Source of the DNA: Bacillus pseudomycoides
GTDB lineage: Bacteria; Bacillota; Bacilli; Bacillales; Bacillaceae_G
Assembly: GCF_002582035.1 (NCBI RefSeq)
Contig: NZ_NUQE01000036.1
Coordinates: forward strand, 105,595-169,594
Direction of reading: 5' to 3'
DNA: 64,000 nt
The position numbers were made by a program, and so were the translations under genes. The notes under the pieces were generated by a model. That model was not told the DNA's origin and did not search any database. It saw only the letters and a program-made list of their open reading frames with translations. Shown here piece by piece: positions 33,466 to 42,536 of this stretch (position 1 is its first letter; every line of letters starts with the position of its first letter).

Positions 33466-33924
33466 TTACCTTACTTGTTCACTAAATTGTACTAATTTTT
33501 CAATCGCTTCTTCTTTCTGAAATGTGCTAAACCATCTATAATCTTCATCATCTAAAATACGATAATGTTGACTAACAATATTTTGCTGTAAGCAGAAAGC
33601 TCCTTTTTTCTCAATTTCCTTCCACCATATATGTCCACCCATCGTTTTTTCTTTTTTATATTCAATATGGTGATGAGAAATTGTTTGGACAACTTCAAGA
33701 GCAGATCCTCCAAACGCAGACTGCAATATTTCACTGTCTTGAAACAACGCACATACCGCAACAGCAATCGTCCATGAAGGCAATATGCGTTCTTTTTCAA
33801 TTTGAACAAGTGTCTTTTTGGAAAGACCTAAAACCTCTGACATTTCTTCTTGCGTATAATTATGTTCTATTCGAATAAGCTTCATTCTTTTCGCAATTGT
33901 CAGTACCACTTTATCTTTATTCAT
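33466..33924 (-). CDS. Xre-family HTH transcriptional regulator
   Basis: 152 residues. The N-terminal HTH_3 domain (about 8-62) contains MKLIRIEHNYTQEEMSEVLGLSKKTLVQIEKERILP. The rest is an unrecognised C-terminal domain rich in aromatic residues (GGHIWWKEIEK, DYRWFSTF), possibly a ligand or dimerisation part. Divergent from the neighbouring MBL-fold hydrolase gene, with a 140-bp shared upstream region; regulation of that gene is possible but unproven. Confidence 0.8.
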   Translation of the reverse strand: MNKDKVVLTIAKRMKLIRIEHNYTQEEMSEVLGLSKKTLVQIEKERILPSWTIAVAVCALFQDSEILQSAFGGSALEVVQTISHHHIEYKKEKTMGGHIWWKEIEKKGAFCLQQNIVSQHYRILDDEDYRWFSTFQKEEAIEKLVQFSEQVR

Positions 33925-34067
33925 GTGAATACACCTCTATTTGCTTTGTAAAGATTACCTCATTGTAATTTTACACTTTTTTAATAATTAGTCAATTTCA
34001 TTTACTTCTTTCCTTCACAACATTTCGATACAATAGAACTAAATAGATTTTATGTGAGGTGATGTTC

Positions 34068-35042
34068 ATGTGTGGAAAGCGTTATGAGAATATGGATAAT
34101 ATTAGTACCAAAAAGCCAATAAGGGAATTTTTACGGTGGAGAAAAGAACGTATACAAAAGAAGAAAGACTCCTCTTTCGTTATAGAACAATCGCCTGTAA
34201 AACAAGCTGCATTTTTACGTACGAATACACATAAAACAACCGTTACATGGATTGGCCACTCGACATTTCTTATTCAAATGAATGGACTTAATATTTTAAC
34301 CGATCCTGTATGGTCTAAAAAAATTAAAACTGTACCGCGACTTACAAACCCTGGACTGACGCTTGAAGAACTTCCGCCCATTGATATAGTACTTATTTCT
34401 CACAGTCACTACGATCACCTTGATTTCCCAACGCTTCGTCAACTAAAATCTGATGTATTACACTTAGTACCAAGTGGGTTACAAAAGTTATTTTTACGAA
34501 AGAAAATTTTCCATGTTGAAGAATATAACTGGTGGGAACATACAGTAATTGACAATGTGTATTTTCACTTTGTACCAGCTCAACATTGGACGAGAAGATC
34601 ATTATTTGATATGAACTCCTCTCATTGGGGAGGATGGATCATTGAAAACAAAACAACAGAAGAAACGATTTATTTTTGCGGTGATAGCGGATATTTTCGT
34701 GGTTTTAAAGAAATTGGAGAGCGCTTTACAATTGATATTGCCCTCATGCCAATTGGAGCCTATGAACCTGAATGGTTTATGAAGATATCACATATTTCTC
34801 CAGAAAAAGCAGTTCAAGCATTTTTAGATATAAAAGCAAAACATTTTATCCCCATGCATTACGGTACATTTCCGCTCGCAGATGAAACCCCAAAGGAGGC
34901 AATTACTAGACTTCGCAACAATTGGAATTTACGAATGCTTCCATGGGAACAATTGCATGTTTTATTTCTTGGGCAAACATATATAGCTACTCCTCCCTCC
35001 ATACAAGAAGAAAAAGTAAAAAGAAAAAGTATGCATATATAA
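34068..35042 (+). CDS. Metallo-beta-lactamase-fold hydrolase (NAPE-PLD/UlaG-like)
   Basis: 324 residues. The metal-binding motif is SHSHYDHLD near residue 115. Further ligands are H in VPAQHWTRRS, D in FCGDSGY, and H in MHYGTF. WIGHSTFLIQMNGLNILTDPVW is the usual N-terminal beta-sheet of N-acyl-phosphatidylethanolamine phospholipase D-like hydrolases. Cytoplasmic; substrate unknown. The ATG at 34068 follows GAGGTGA at good spacing, and upstream GTG/ATG codons overlap that site. Confidence 0.85.
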   Translation: MCGKRYENMDNISTKKPIREFLRWRKERIQKKKDSSFVIEQSPVKQAAFLRTNTHKTTVTWIGHSTFLIQMNGLNILTDPVWSKKIKTVPRLTNPGLTLEELPPIDIVLISHSHYDHLDFPTLRQLKSDVLHLVPSGLQKLFLRKKIFHVEEYNWWEHTVIDNVYFHFVPAQHWTRRSLFDMNSSHWGGWIIENKTTEETIYFCGDSGYFRGFKEIGERFTIDIALMPIGAYEPEWFMKISHISPEKAVQAFLDIKAKHFIPMHYGTFPLADETPKEAITRLRNNWNLRMLPWEQLHVLFLGQTYIATPPSIQEEKVKRKSMHI

Positions 35043-35109
35043 TATTACAAACTCAATACATGATTAGTATCAACATTTATACGGTACGCATTATTTATTT
35101 TGTACGGCA

Positions 35110-35150
35110 CGAAAAAAGCTACTTGAATATAATCAAGTAGCTTTTTTCTA
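35110..35150 (-). terminator. Bidirectional rho-independent terminator
   Basis: Stem AAAAAAGCTACTTG / CAAGTAGCTTTTTT between convergent genes. Confidence 0.85.
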
Positions 35151-35990
35151 TTCTGCCAAATAAGAAAATCCAATGGCGCCAGCGCCTGTATGTGTACTAA
35201 TAACAGGTGTTGTAAAGAAGATTTCTGATTGTGTAAATCCACTAATCTTTTCAACTGCTTCTTTCATTTTCTGCGCTAGCGGTAATGCTTTTGCATGCGG
35301 AATCGCAATTGCTTTTACTGTTTTACCAGCTATATCTTCTTCAAATATTTTCGCTAATGTTTTTACGACTTGTCCTTGACTACGTACCTTAGTAATCGGA
35401 TTGAGGACTCCGTCTTCAACACTAGCAATCGGCTTAATGTTCAATAAAGATCCAATCATTGCTTTACCTTTACCGATACGACCACCTTTTACAAGGTTTT
35501 CTAATGTATCAACGACAACAAACAGGCGTGTGTTTTTTCTAACTTCTTCAACACGTTTTAAAATATCTTCTAAAGAACGACCTTCTTGCGCCATTTTCGC
35601 TGCTTCAATTACTTGATAAGCTAAAGCATGAGTAATGAATAAAGAATCTACTACCGTTACTTTTGTATTTGTCATTGTTGCAGCACTGTTTGCTGTTGCA
35701 ACTGATCCACTTAGTCCATTTGTTAAATGAATTGCAAGAACTTGGCTGCCGTCCTCTCCTAAACGATCATACAATTCTACAAATGAACCAACTGCTGGTT
35801 GAGATGTTTTTGGTAACTCTTCCGCTTTTTCCATTTCTTCAATAAATTCATCTGGTTGTAAATCTACACGATCTAAATAAGTTTTCCCGTTCACAGAAAT
35901 TGATAATGGGATAACGTGAATATCATATTTCTCAATCACATCTTGTGATAAATCCGCCGTTGAGTCTGTAACAATTTTAATTTTTTGCAT
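35148..35990 (-). CDS. DegV family fatty acid-binding protein
   Basis: 280 residues. N-terminal IVTDSTADLS and the central ALAYQVIEAAKMAQEG, LENLVKGGRIGKGKAMIGSLLNIKPI are family signatures; the C-terminus THTGAGAIGFSYL closes the fatty-acid site. Members bind acyl chains and serve as FakB subunits handing fatty acids to the FakA kinase. Which acyl chain it prefers is not visible. Monocistronic. Confidence 0.9.
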   Translation of the reverse strand: MQKIKIVTDSTADLSQDVIEKYDIHVIPLSISVNGKTYLDRVDLQPDEFIEEMEKAEELPKTSQPAVGSFVELYDRLGEDGSQVLAIHLTNGLSGSVATANSAATMTNTKVTVVDSLFITHALAYQVIEAAKMAQEGRSLEDILKRVEEVRKNTRLFVVVDTLENLVKGGRIGKGKAMIGSLLNIKPIASVEDGVLNPITKVRSQGQVVKTLAKIFEEDIAGKTVKAIAIPHAKALPLAQKMKEAVEKISGFTQSEIFFTTPVISTHTGAGAIGFSYLAE

Positions 35991-36099
35991 ATTTCACTTC
36001 TTCCCTTTCCACTACGCTCTCCCTGTTATTATACTAGTATTCCTACTGCTTTCAACAGTTTAAGGTAATTTTCCGACAAAATCCTCTCTTTTTGTGGCT

Positions 36100-36143
36100 A
36101 AAAAGTGTAAGGCAGAGCACTTTTGCTCTGCCTTACACTTTTC
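36100..36143 (-). terminator. Strong rho-independent terminator of the DUF2535 gene
   Basis: Perfect 19-bp stem AAAAGTGTAAGGCAGAGCA / TGCTCTGCCTTACACTTTT with a four-base loop. Confidence 0.9.
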
Positions 36144-36394
36144 TATGCATTTTTTTCTAACGTATTTGTTTCATATACATTTGAATAATCATTCCATTTT
36201 AAACAACTTCGCAAATATTCTCGAAATGAGTATGAAAACCTTGGTTGTTTTTGTTTTTGAATTTTGGAGATAAAGAGCTGAAGACGCGACTGAATTTGAA
36301 ACGCTAATGGGTGCTGTGTTTGGAGCACAGGGATTTCGACCACCTTTACGCATTTTCCTGTTGGATGAGTAAAATAAAAACTCTTCATAATCAC
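36143..36394 (-). CDS. DUF2535 family protein (YpmP-like)
   Basis: 83 residues, basic, no membrane segment. It resembles the B. subtilis YpmP family (DUF2535), which lies in the same chromosomal neighbourhood as ypmQ (SCO1), thyB and dfrA; here the SCO1 gene and dfrA-thyA are also near. Function unknown. The GTG at 36394 fits the AGAGGA site better than the ATG two codons in. Confidence 0.65.
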   Translation of the reverse strand: MIMKSFYFTHPTGKCVKVVEIPVLQTQHPLAFQIQSRLQLFISKIQKQKQPRFSYSFREYLRSCLKWNDYSNVYETNTLEKNA

Positions 36395-36536
36395 GATATC
36401 AATCCTCTTTTTTTTGGATTTATAATGTTAGTATAAACCGACAAAGACAAAAAGTTTGTCTAAATTTTGGAGAAGCACTAATTTTTTTCCTCTCCATATT
36501 GTATACGCTTACACTAATAGTATAACAAATAAATAA

Positions 36537-36571
36537 AAAAAGTGCCCATCATAAAGAGGCACTTTTTGATT
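36537..36571 (-). terminator. Rho-independent terminator of tatC
   Basis: Stem AAAAAGTGCC / GGCACTTTTT overlapping the tatC stop codon. Confidence 0.85.
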
Positions 36572-37292
36572 CGAAATCATTTTCACGACTTTGTTTACGC
36601 TTATACACAACTTTCGACAGAGTAATACTAATTTCATATATACATATAAGAGGCACTGATACCATACTATGGGATAAAAAATCAGGTGGCGATATACATG
36701 ATGCTATAATAATTAATATAACATATGCATATCTCCTTATCTGTTGTAGAAAGTACGGCGTTAAAAAACCTATACTTGTTAAAAACATAACAACAATAGG
36801 CACTTCAAATATAACTGCAAATGGTACAGTTAAATTTAATACGAAAGAAAAATATTTCTCGGTTGTAAACATCGTATTAAACATCTCATTTCCAATCTGC
36901 GTTAAAAAGTGAAATAAAAACGGCATCACAATAAAATATCCGAAACATAGCCCTGCAATAAATAATATAAATAACACAGGAATGTACATTAAAGCCATTT
37001 TTTGTTCCCGTGGATGCAAACCAGGTTTTACAAATAACCATACTTGAATTGCAGCAACTGGTATTGTACAAACAACTGCAAATAATGAGGCGATAGAAAA
37101 GAAAATCCATAACACATCACTTGGACCTAAAACTGTCAATTTCATTGTTAAATCTTTCACAAGAAAAAAATAAATACCTTTTGCACATACAAATCCTATA
37201 ATTAAGAAAAAAACAAATGATAGGACGGTAATAATTAAACGCTTTCGCAATTCACTAATATGCTCTATAATACTCATTTCTCGATCGTTCAT
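36549..37292 (-). CDS. tatC: Twin-arginine translocase subunit TatC
   Basis: 247 residues with six membrane segments. The N-terminus EHISELRKRLI is the signal-peptide-binding signature, and FEVPIVVMFL with SPPDFLSH in the last part are conserved TatC blocks. It recognises RR signal peptides and recruits TatA. ATG at 37292 chosen for the GAGTGGTGA site; the frame extends 13 codons upstream. Encoded just downstream of tatA with a hairpin between them, giving a minimal TatA-TatC pair. Confidence 0.92.
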   Translation of the reverse strand: MNDREMSIIEHISELRKRLIITVLSFVFFLIIGFVCAKGIYFFLVKDLTMKLTVLGPSDVLWIFFSIASLFAVVCTIPVAAIQVWLFVKPGLHPREQKMALMYIPVLFILFIAGLCFGYFIVMPFLFHFLTQIGNEMFNTMFTTEKYFSFVLNLTVPFAVIFEVPIVVMFLTSIGFLTPYFLQQIRRYAYVILIIIASCISPPDFLSHSMVSVPLICIYEISITLSKVVYKRKQSRENDFESKSASL

Positions 37293-37318
37293 TTTTTCAC
37301 CACTCTTTTTCATCAGAT

Positions 37319-37358
37319 AAAAAAGATGCAAGAGAGCTTTTCGCCTTACATCTTTTCT
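37319..37358 (-). terminator. Intra-operon hairpin between tatA and tatC
   Basis: Stem AAAAGATG / CATCTTTT with internal AAG/CTT pairing. It lies downstream of tatA and could attenuate tatC, giving the TatA excess known for this system. Confidence 0.65.
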
Positions 37359-37372
37359 AAATCATACATGTA

Positions 37373-37549
37373 TTATTTGCGCTCTTTATCTTGAAAAGTA
37401 TCATCCGTTAATTCTTTTGTTGACTTTTTAAATTCTTTTAAAGTCTCCCCTAAAGCTCGTCCAATTTCAGGTAATTTTTTAGGGCCGAATAAAATAAGCA
37501 CAGCTACTAAAATTAAAATTAAACCTGGAAAACCAATATTTGAAAACAT
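37373..37549 (-). CDS. tatA: Twin-arginine translocase subunit TatA
   Basis: 58 residues: one N-terminal membrane helix ([17 protein letters not shown]), the [23 protein letters not shown] hinge and amphipathic helix, and a short acidic tail. It forms the transport channel. AAGGGGGATGG precedes the ATG at 37549; a longer in-frame start would add 30 residues that do not fit the family. Confidence 0.92.
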   Translation of the reverse strand: MFSNIGFPGLILILVAVLILFGPKKLPEIGRALGETLKEFKKSTKELTDDTFQDKERK

Positions 37550-37764
37550 ATTTCCATCCCCCTTATAAGTAGATTGAATGGTTCTGCTATCCCTTGTTTT
37601 TATTTTGTCAGAAAAGTTTGTAAACGTCAATGTATCCATAACCTTTTGTCACAAAAATTCGAAAATACAATATTTATACAAATTTCATTTCTTATTCTTT
37701 TTGTATATGATAAGGTGAAAGAAACTATACTCCTCATTTTACTACGTAAGAAAGGAGTCGAAAC

Positions 37765-38421
37765 ATGACTCAAAAGATAACTCGAATGACTCAGTTTGTT
37801 AAAGAGGAAATCGCAAATGCGGTTACACATGGCATCGGCGCCATTTTAAGTATCCCTGCGCTAGTTATTTTGATTATCCAAGCAGCAAATTACGGAACAG
37901 CATCAGCAATTGTAGGGGCTACTATATATGGTGTGAGCATGTTTTTACTTTATTTATGTTCAACGCTATTACATAGTATCCATCACCCAAAAGTAGAAAA
38001 GCTATTGACTATCTTAGATCATTCTGCCATCTATTTATTAATTGCTGGCACATATACACCATTTCTACTCGTTACACTGCGCGGACCACTGGGCTGGACA
38101 TTACTCGCAATCATTTGGACGTTAGCAATTGCCGGAATCGTCTTTAAAATCTTTTTTGTACGTCGCTTTATTAAACTGTCAACTTTGTTTTATGTCATTA
38201 TGGGATGGCTCATCATCGTTGCCATTAAGCCGTTATATGAAAGCTTAACAGGGCATGGCTTTTCCTTATTATTAGCCGGTGGAATTTTATACTCTGTCGG
38301 CGCCATCTTCTTCTTATGGGAAAAGCTCCCATTCAATCATGCAATTTGGCACGTATTTGTATTAGGCGGAAGTGCGATGATGTTTTTCTGCGTGTTATTT
38401 TATGTATTACCTGTAGCATAA
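37765..38421 (+). CDS. Hemolysin III family membrane protein (PAQR)
   Basis: 218 residues with seven hydrophobic segments. Conserved residues of the family are present: EEIANAVTHGIGA at the N-terminus, STLLHSIHHP after segment 2, DHSAIYLLIAGTYTPF, and the C-terminal FNHAIWHVFVLGGSAMMFF with the putative zinc-binding histidines. AAAGGAGT precedes the ATG. Enzymatic or signalling role unsettled. A bcr-type repeat begins at its stop codon. Confidence 0.9.
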   Translation: MTQKITRMTQFVKEEIANAVTHGIGAILSIPALVILIIQAANYGTASAIVGATIYGVSMFLLYLCSTLLHSIHHPKVEKLLTILDHSAIYLLIAGTYTPFLLVTLRGPLGWTLLAIIWTLAIAGIVFKIFFVRRFIKLSTLFYVIMGWLIIVAIKPLYESLTGHGFSLLLAGGILYSVGAIFFLWEKLPFNHAIWHVFVLGGSAMMFFCVLFYVLPVA

Positions 38422-38522
38422 AGTGAAACTTCCATCAGTGGGGTTTTTCTTTATCCCCCACCTATCTTCTTCGCTTTTCTCTGAATCTTGAGGTGGGGGT
38501 CTTACTGCAGATGCTGGATAAA
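38418..38522. repeat. bcr-type intergenic repeat (R6)
   Basis: ATAAAGTGAAACTTCCATCAGTGGGG...CCCCCACCTATCTTCTTCGC...GAGGTGGGGGTCTTACTGC...GGATAAA; the left ATAAA includes the stop codon of the hemolysin III gene. About 105 bp. Confidence 0.85.
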
Positions 38523-38556
38523 AAAGGTCTCAGCTTTTGAGCTGAGACCTTTTTTA
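38521..38556 (-). terminator. Rho-independent terminator of plsC
   Basis: Stem AAAAAGGTCTCAGCT / AGCTGAGACCTTTTT. Confidence 0.9.
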
Positions 38557-38557
38557 C

Positions 38558-39277
38558 TTACTTATTTAACTGACCCGCAATAATATCTTGCGTATAATTC
38601 GTTAATTCTTTAATATCCATATTTTGATATTGTTCTGCTGTAATTGGTTTCGAAATTGTGACTGTTGCATGCGCCGGTTTCATTCGATTACCGTTTGCTT
38701 CAAACATTTTATAAGTCCCGTCCACTGTTACTGGTAAAATCGCTACACCTGATTTGACAGCAAGATGGAAACTACCAGCTTTAAATTCTCCCATTCCCTC
38801 TCCTTTACTACGAGTTCCTTCTGGAAAAATAACGATAGAATGTCCTTGCTTTAACAGCTCAATTCCATCTTTAATAGCTTGTAAGGATTGACGGCGATCC
38901 TTGCGATCCATAAATACACAATTCATCAATTCCATCCATGTTGATACAAGTGGAAATTTTTTAATTTCCGCTTTCGAAACAAATCCAATGGGCTTATTTA
39001 AATAACCTAGTAAAACAGGAATATCCATATCACTTTGATGATTACTTACTACTAGCACTGGCTTATCTTGTGGTACATTTTCAAGCCCATTCACTTGTAC
39101 GGTTGATCCAGCTACACGAACCATTTTTTTGCCAAACCAATTTGCTGTTTTATACACCAGACGATCTTTTTCTTGCGGTGATAATGTATGTACCTTTCGT
39201 TTTATACGCCACATTCTTGGCGTAATACCAATTACAATTAAAATTAAGTACAAAATCTTAAAAACCGTTTGAATCAT
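38558..39277 (-). CDS. plsC: 1-acyl-sn-glycerol-3-phosphate acyltransferase
   Basis: About 239 residues. One N-terminal membrane helix. The acyltransferase motif NHQSDMD (HX4D) lies near residue 80, FPEGTRSKGEGMGEFKAGSFHLAV contains the substrate-binding EGTR block, and VAILPVTVDGTYKMF is motif IV. Makes phosphatidic acid in membrane lipid synthesis. Start at 39277 chosen for the GTGGGGG site. Position relative to dfrA-thyA is similar to ypkP of B. subtilis. Confidence 0.9.
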   Translation of the reverse strand: MIQTVFKILYLILIVIGITPRMWRIKRKVHTLSPQEKDRLVYKTANWFGKKMVRVAGSTVQVNGLENVPQDKPVLVVSNHQSDMDIPVLLGYLNKPIGFVSKAEIKKFPLVSTWMELMNCVFMDRKDRRQSLQAIKDGIELLKQGHSIVIFPEGTRSKGEGMGEFKAGSFHLAVKSGVAILPVTVDGTYKMFEANGNRMKPAHATVTISKPITAEQYQNMDIKELTNYTQDIIAGQLNK

Positions 39278-39341
39278 ATAGAACCCCCACATATTGTAAT
39301 TCCGTTCTTCATTATACTAGACAAACGAAGGAAAAAGAAGA

Positions 39342-39378
39342 AAAAATGTCCAAACGACAAGCGTTTGGACATTTTTCA
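39342..39378 (-). terminator. Rho-independent terminator of azoR
   Basis: Stem AAAATGTCCAAACG / CGTTTGGACATTTT. Confidence 0.9.
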
Positions 39379-39390
39379 TAATATAATAGA

Positions 39391-40026
39391 TTAAAATTGT
39401 TTTGCTAATTCACGTGCTTTTTCGATTGCTTGTTCTTTAATTTCAGGTGCTTGTGCAGGATTTGCACTCATACCTTCTACTGCAATATATTCTACATCCA
39501 TTACGCCCATGAAATTGAACATCGCTTTTAAGTGGTTGCGGCCAAAATCCACTGCTGCGTATGGTCCTTCAGAATACATACCACCTGTTGCTTGGATATG
39601 AAGTGCTTTTTTGCCTTCTAATAAACCAACTGGACCATTTTCAGTATATTTAAATGTTTTACCTGCAATTGATAAGTTATCTAAGTATGCTTTCACAACT
39701 GGTGGATAGCTCAAGTTCCACATTGGTGTTACAAATACGTATTTATCTGCATGCATAAATGTTTCTAAGTTCCCATTCATTGCTGCAACTTTCTGTTGTT
39801 GACTTTCGCTTAATGTTTCGAAGCCTTCTCCTGCACCAAGTTTTCCCCAAGCAGTGAGCACTTCACTATCAATTACAGGTACATTTGTATGAAATAAATC
39901 AATTGTTACAACGTCATCTTGTGGATTCGCTTGTTTGTAAGTTTCAATAAATGCTTCTCCTACTGCCATACCGAATGATACTTCTGCTGGATTTGGATTT
40001 GCTGTAATAAATAGTACTTTTGTCAT
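39391..40026 (-). CDS. azoR: FMN-dependent NADH-azoreductase
   Basis: 211 residues of the AzoR/flavodoxin-2 fold. FITANPNPAEVSFGMAVGEAF is the FMN-binding start; TPMWNLSYPPVVKAYLDNLSIAGKTFKYTENGPVGLLEGKKALHI and the ATGGMYSEGP loop are typical. It reduces quinones and azo dyes with NADH and is usually induced by electrophiles. The 150 bp upstream contain repeated ACTTAC/GTAAGT half-sites that could be the operator of a DUF24/MarR-type regulator. Second azoreductase in the window, unrelated in sequence to the YhdA type. Confidence 0.9.
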   Translation of the reverse strand: MTKVLFITANPNPAEVSFGMAVGEAFIETYKQANPQDDVVTIDLFHTNVPVIDSEVLTAWGKLGAGEGFETLSESQQQKVAAMNGNLETFMHADKYVFVTPMWNLSYPPVVKAYLDNLSIAGKTFKYTENGPVGLLEGKKALHIQATGGMYSEGPYAAVDFGRNHLKAMFNFMGVMDVEYIAVEGMSANPAQAPEIKEQAIEKARELAKQF

Positions 40027-40189
40027 GTTTATTTCTCTCCCTTATTTCTCTTCGTAAATATCTTCAATTCGAGATTTTTTGTTAAAAAATAAATAACTTA
40101 CCTTACATAAGTAATAATATACAATTATTTTTTATGTGTCAATAAAAAATAGTTACTTTTTTTTTGTAAGTAAATAACTGTATTAACAG

Positions 40190-40236
40190 AGACTTTCATC
40201 AGTGTGGATCTTACTGTCCAAAAATAGCGGGATAAA
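40190..40236. repeat. bcr-type repeat, minimal copy (R7)
   Basis: GACTTTCATCAGTGTGGATCTTACTGTCC...GCGGGATAAA. Only the two outer ends remain, joined directly; about 45 bp. Confidence 0.65.
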
Positions 40237-40275
40237 AAAGAGCTATCTCACTTATGAATGAGATAGCTCTTTTTC
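40234..40275 (-). terminator. Rho-independent terminator of the PBP gene
   Basis: Stem AAAAAGAGCTATCTCA / TGAGATAGCTCTTTTT. Confidence 0.9.
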
Positions 40276-40277
40276 CA

Positions 40278-42272
40278 TCACTTTTGAAAAACATGTTTGA
40301 CCTTCTCAGCCGGAATACTACTTCCCCCTCTACCTTTTACATCTTCAATCATCATTGCCACAACCATATTTGGGGAATTTGCATCAAATGCAACAAACCA
40401 TCCTAACTCTTTACCATCTGCTTCTTTTGATTCTTTTAATTCCGCTGTTCCTGTTTTTCCAGCAAGTGTAGTACCATCTAATTTTGCAATCTTACCTGTT
40501 CCTTCTGGATCATTCACAACTTTTATTAAAGCATCTTTCAAAATATTACTGTTCTCTTTTGATATCACGTTTTCTTTCCACGCCTTTACCTGCTTTTCAT
40601 CTTTTAAAAGATGTGGAGATGGAATATTCCCCTCATTCACAATTGGTGCATAAGATAATGCAACGTGAAGAGGTGACATTAAAACTTCACCTTGACCATA
40701 CCCTGTATCAGCAAGTTGAATATCATTTTTTATACCATCTTTTGCGATTTGTGAAGTTGCAAATCCATATTCAATCGGTAACTTTTCACCGAATCCAAAT
40801 TTCTTCGCTTCTTCCATAAACTTATCTTTACCAATTTTTAATGCTTCCTGTGCAAAATAAATGTTGTCAGAATATATCATTGCTTTTTCAAAATCAACTG
40901 GATTGACATCTTTGACACGCGTTACATAATAGTTACCCCAAGATGAATCTTTTGCCCATTTTAAACCTTCAATGTTAAGAGATTCTTTTGGATTCAGTAC
41001 TTTTGTTTCTAGACCAATTGCGCCTGTAATTGGCTTAAAAACAGAACCGGGTGCGTATACTTGTGTAAACCGATTTGTCATCGGCTTTTTCGGATCATTA
41101 TTCCAAGCATCTCGCTCCGCTTTTGCTGACTCTCTTATCATAGCGTTTGGATTGTATGATGGACTACTTACAAGCGCTAATGTTTCTCCTGTTTGCGGAT
41201 GCACTGCTGCACTTGAACCCGCCTCGCCCTTCATTTCTGCATAAATTTTTTGTTGTAAACTTCCATCAATCGTTAGTGTAATATTTTCGCCATCTTTCGC
41301 TTCTTTTTTGGCAAGTTCTTTTAATTCTTTTCCTTTCGCATCTGCAATATAAACACGTCCGCCTTTTTCACCGCGAAGTTTATCTTCAAAAACACTTTCT
41401 AGACCTGTTCTTCCAATAGGATCATCGGCTTTATATCCTTTATCCGCTAATTTCTTTAAATCCTCTGCATTCACTTTCCCCATATAGCCAGTTAAATGTG
41501 CCGCAGCTTCTCCTAAAGGATATGTACGAACATTCACTGTACGCGTCGCTACACCAGGCATAGATATGTAATCATTTTCATTTGCACCCTCTGGTAAAAT
41601 AGAAAGTGGAACATAGTAGCCTGGTTGTACCCATTTTGCTGTTAATTTCTTTTCGATATCTTCAACCGGCATATTTAATAATTTTGCTAATGTTTCTTTT
41701 GTTTGCTGTGCTGATTCACCTAATTTTCCAGGTACAACTCCAACTTCTGAAGCTTTCCCATTCGTTGCTAATCCGCTTCCATTCCTGTCATAAATTTCAC
41801 CACGCTTTGGCGAAAATGATTGAACAAGTACTTTATCATCTTGTTTCATAGTTGGAAAAATGAATGATGGATTCCAATCAACTTTCCAGACGTCCTTATC
41901 TCCATCCTTTTCCTTCACAAGTTTTGCATCATTGTCAAACGTAATCTTCCCGCCGATTGTATCCATGCTTACTTTAAAAGGTACATTCGCATTGTTTTTC
42001 TCATCTTTTTTATCTTCTTTTTTCGTTTCTGCTTCTACTTTTAAATTTTTCACCGCAATTCCTGTATAAACATTTTCATATTTCTTTACAAAATCTTCTT
42101 TTGTAATCGACTGCTTTGCCTCTTTCGATAACTGTTCATACATTTTATCAAACTTTTGTTCATTCCATGCTTTTACATATGTATCCATCGCCTGCTCCGG
42201 CTTCTCTTCTTTCCCACAGCCTACTATAAATAGCATTGAAAAAATAAAAAGCATTCCCCATAGTTTTTTCAC
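40278..42272 (-). CDS. pbpC: PBP2a/PbpC-like penicillin-binding lipoprotein transpeptidase
   Basis: 664 residues. Class B PBP with signal peptide and lipobox FIVGCG (cysteine at about 19). An NTF2-like MecA_N domain spans about residues 25-145, then the PBP dimerisation domain and the transpeptidase domain with S410-x-x-K413 (APGSVFKP), S468-D-N470 and K606-T-G608. Cross-links peptidoglycan outside the membrane; this architecture is shared with MecA and B. subtilis PbpC (PBP3) and often has low beta-lactam affinity. The GTG at 42272 follows AAAGGAGGAG. Confidence 0.9.
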   Translation of the reverse strand: MKKLWGMLFIFSMLFIVGCGKEEKPEQAMDTYVKAWNEQKFDKMYEQLSKEAKQSITKEDFVKKYENVYTGIAVKNLKVEAETKKEDKKDEKNNANVPFKVSMDTIGGKITFDNDAKLVKEKDGDKDVWKVDWNPSFIFPTMKQDDKVLVQSFSPKRGEIYDRNGSGLATNGKASEVGVVPGKLGESAQQTKETLAKLLNMPVEDIEKKLTAKWVQPGYYVPLSILPEGANENDYISMPGVATRTVNVRTYPLGEAAAHLTGYMGKVNAEDLKKLADKGYKADDPIGRTGLESVFEDKLRGEKGGRVYIADAKGKELKELAKKEAKDGENITLTIDGSLQQKIYAEMKGEAGSSAAVHPQTGETLALVSSPSYNPNAMIRESAKAERDAWNNDPKKPMTNRFTQVYAPGSVFKPITGAIGLETKVLNPKESLNIEGLKWAKDSSWGNYYVTRVKDVNPVDFEKAMIYSDNIYFAQEALKIGKDKFMEEAKKFGFGEKLPIEYGFATSQIAKDGIKNDIQLADTGYGQGEVLMSPLHVALSYAPIVNEGNIPSPHLLKDEKQVKAWKENVISKENSNILKDALIKVVNDPEGTGKIAKLDGTTLAGKTGTAELKESKEADGKELGWFVAFDANSPNMVVAMMIEDVKGRGGSSIPAEKVKHVFQK

Positions 42273-42340
42273 TTTTTCTCCTCCTTTACATCTCGATGCT
42301 ATTATACTATAAAAATCCAATTTTATAAAAATCAACCAAC

Positions 42341-42368
42341 AAAAAAAGCGACGCAATATGCGACGCTA
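42341..42368 (-). terminator. Terminator-like hairpin upstream of the PBP gene
   Basis: On the minus strand: AGCGTCGC-ATATT-GCGTCGCT then TTTTTT, with one mismatch in the stem. It could stop read-through from dfrA or attenuate the PBP gene. Confidence 0.6.
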
Positions 42369-42497
42369 CTTATAGTACTATTATAACATTCAGAAAATTT
42401 TTATATAAGGGTTTATTTTTATTTTTCGTTTTCTTAATATAAAAACAAAAAGGAGAGGATACAAAGTTGTGGAGTGTACTTAGAAAAGACAACAACA

Positions 42498-42533
42498 AAA
42501 GAAGATTGGTATGTAACACACCAATCTTCTCTC
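42498..42533 (-). terminator. Rho-independent terminator of dfrA
   Basis: Stem AGAAGATTGGT / ACCAATCTTCT with adjacent TGT/ACA pairing. Confidence 0.8.
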
Positions 42534-42536
42534 TTC

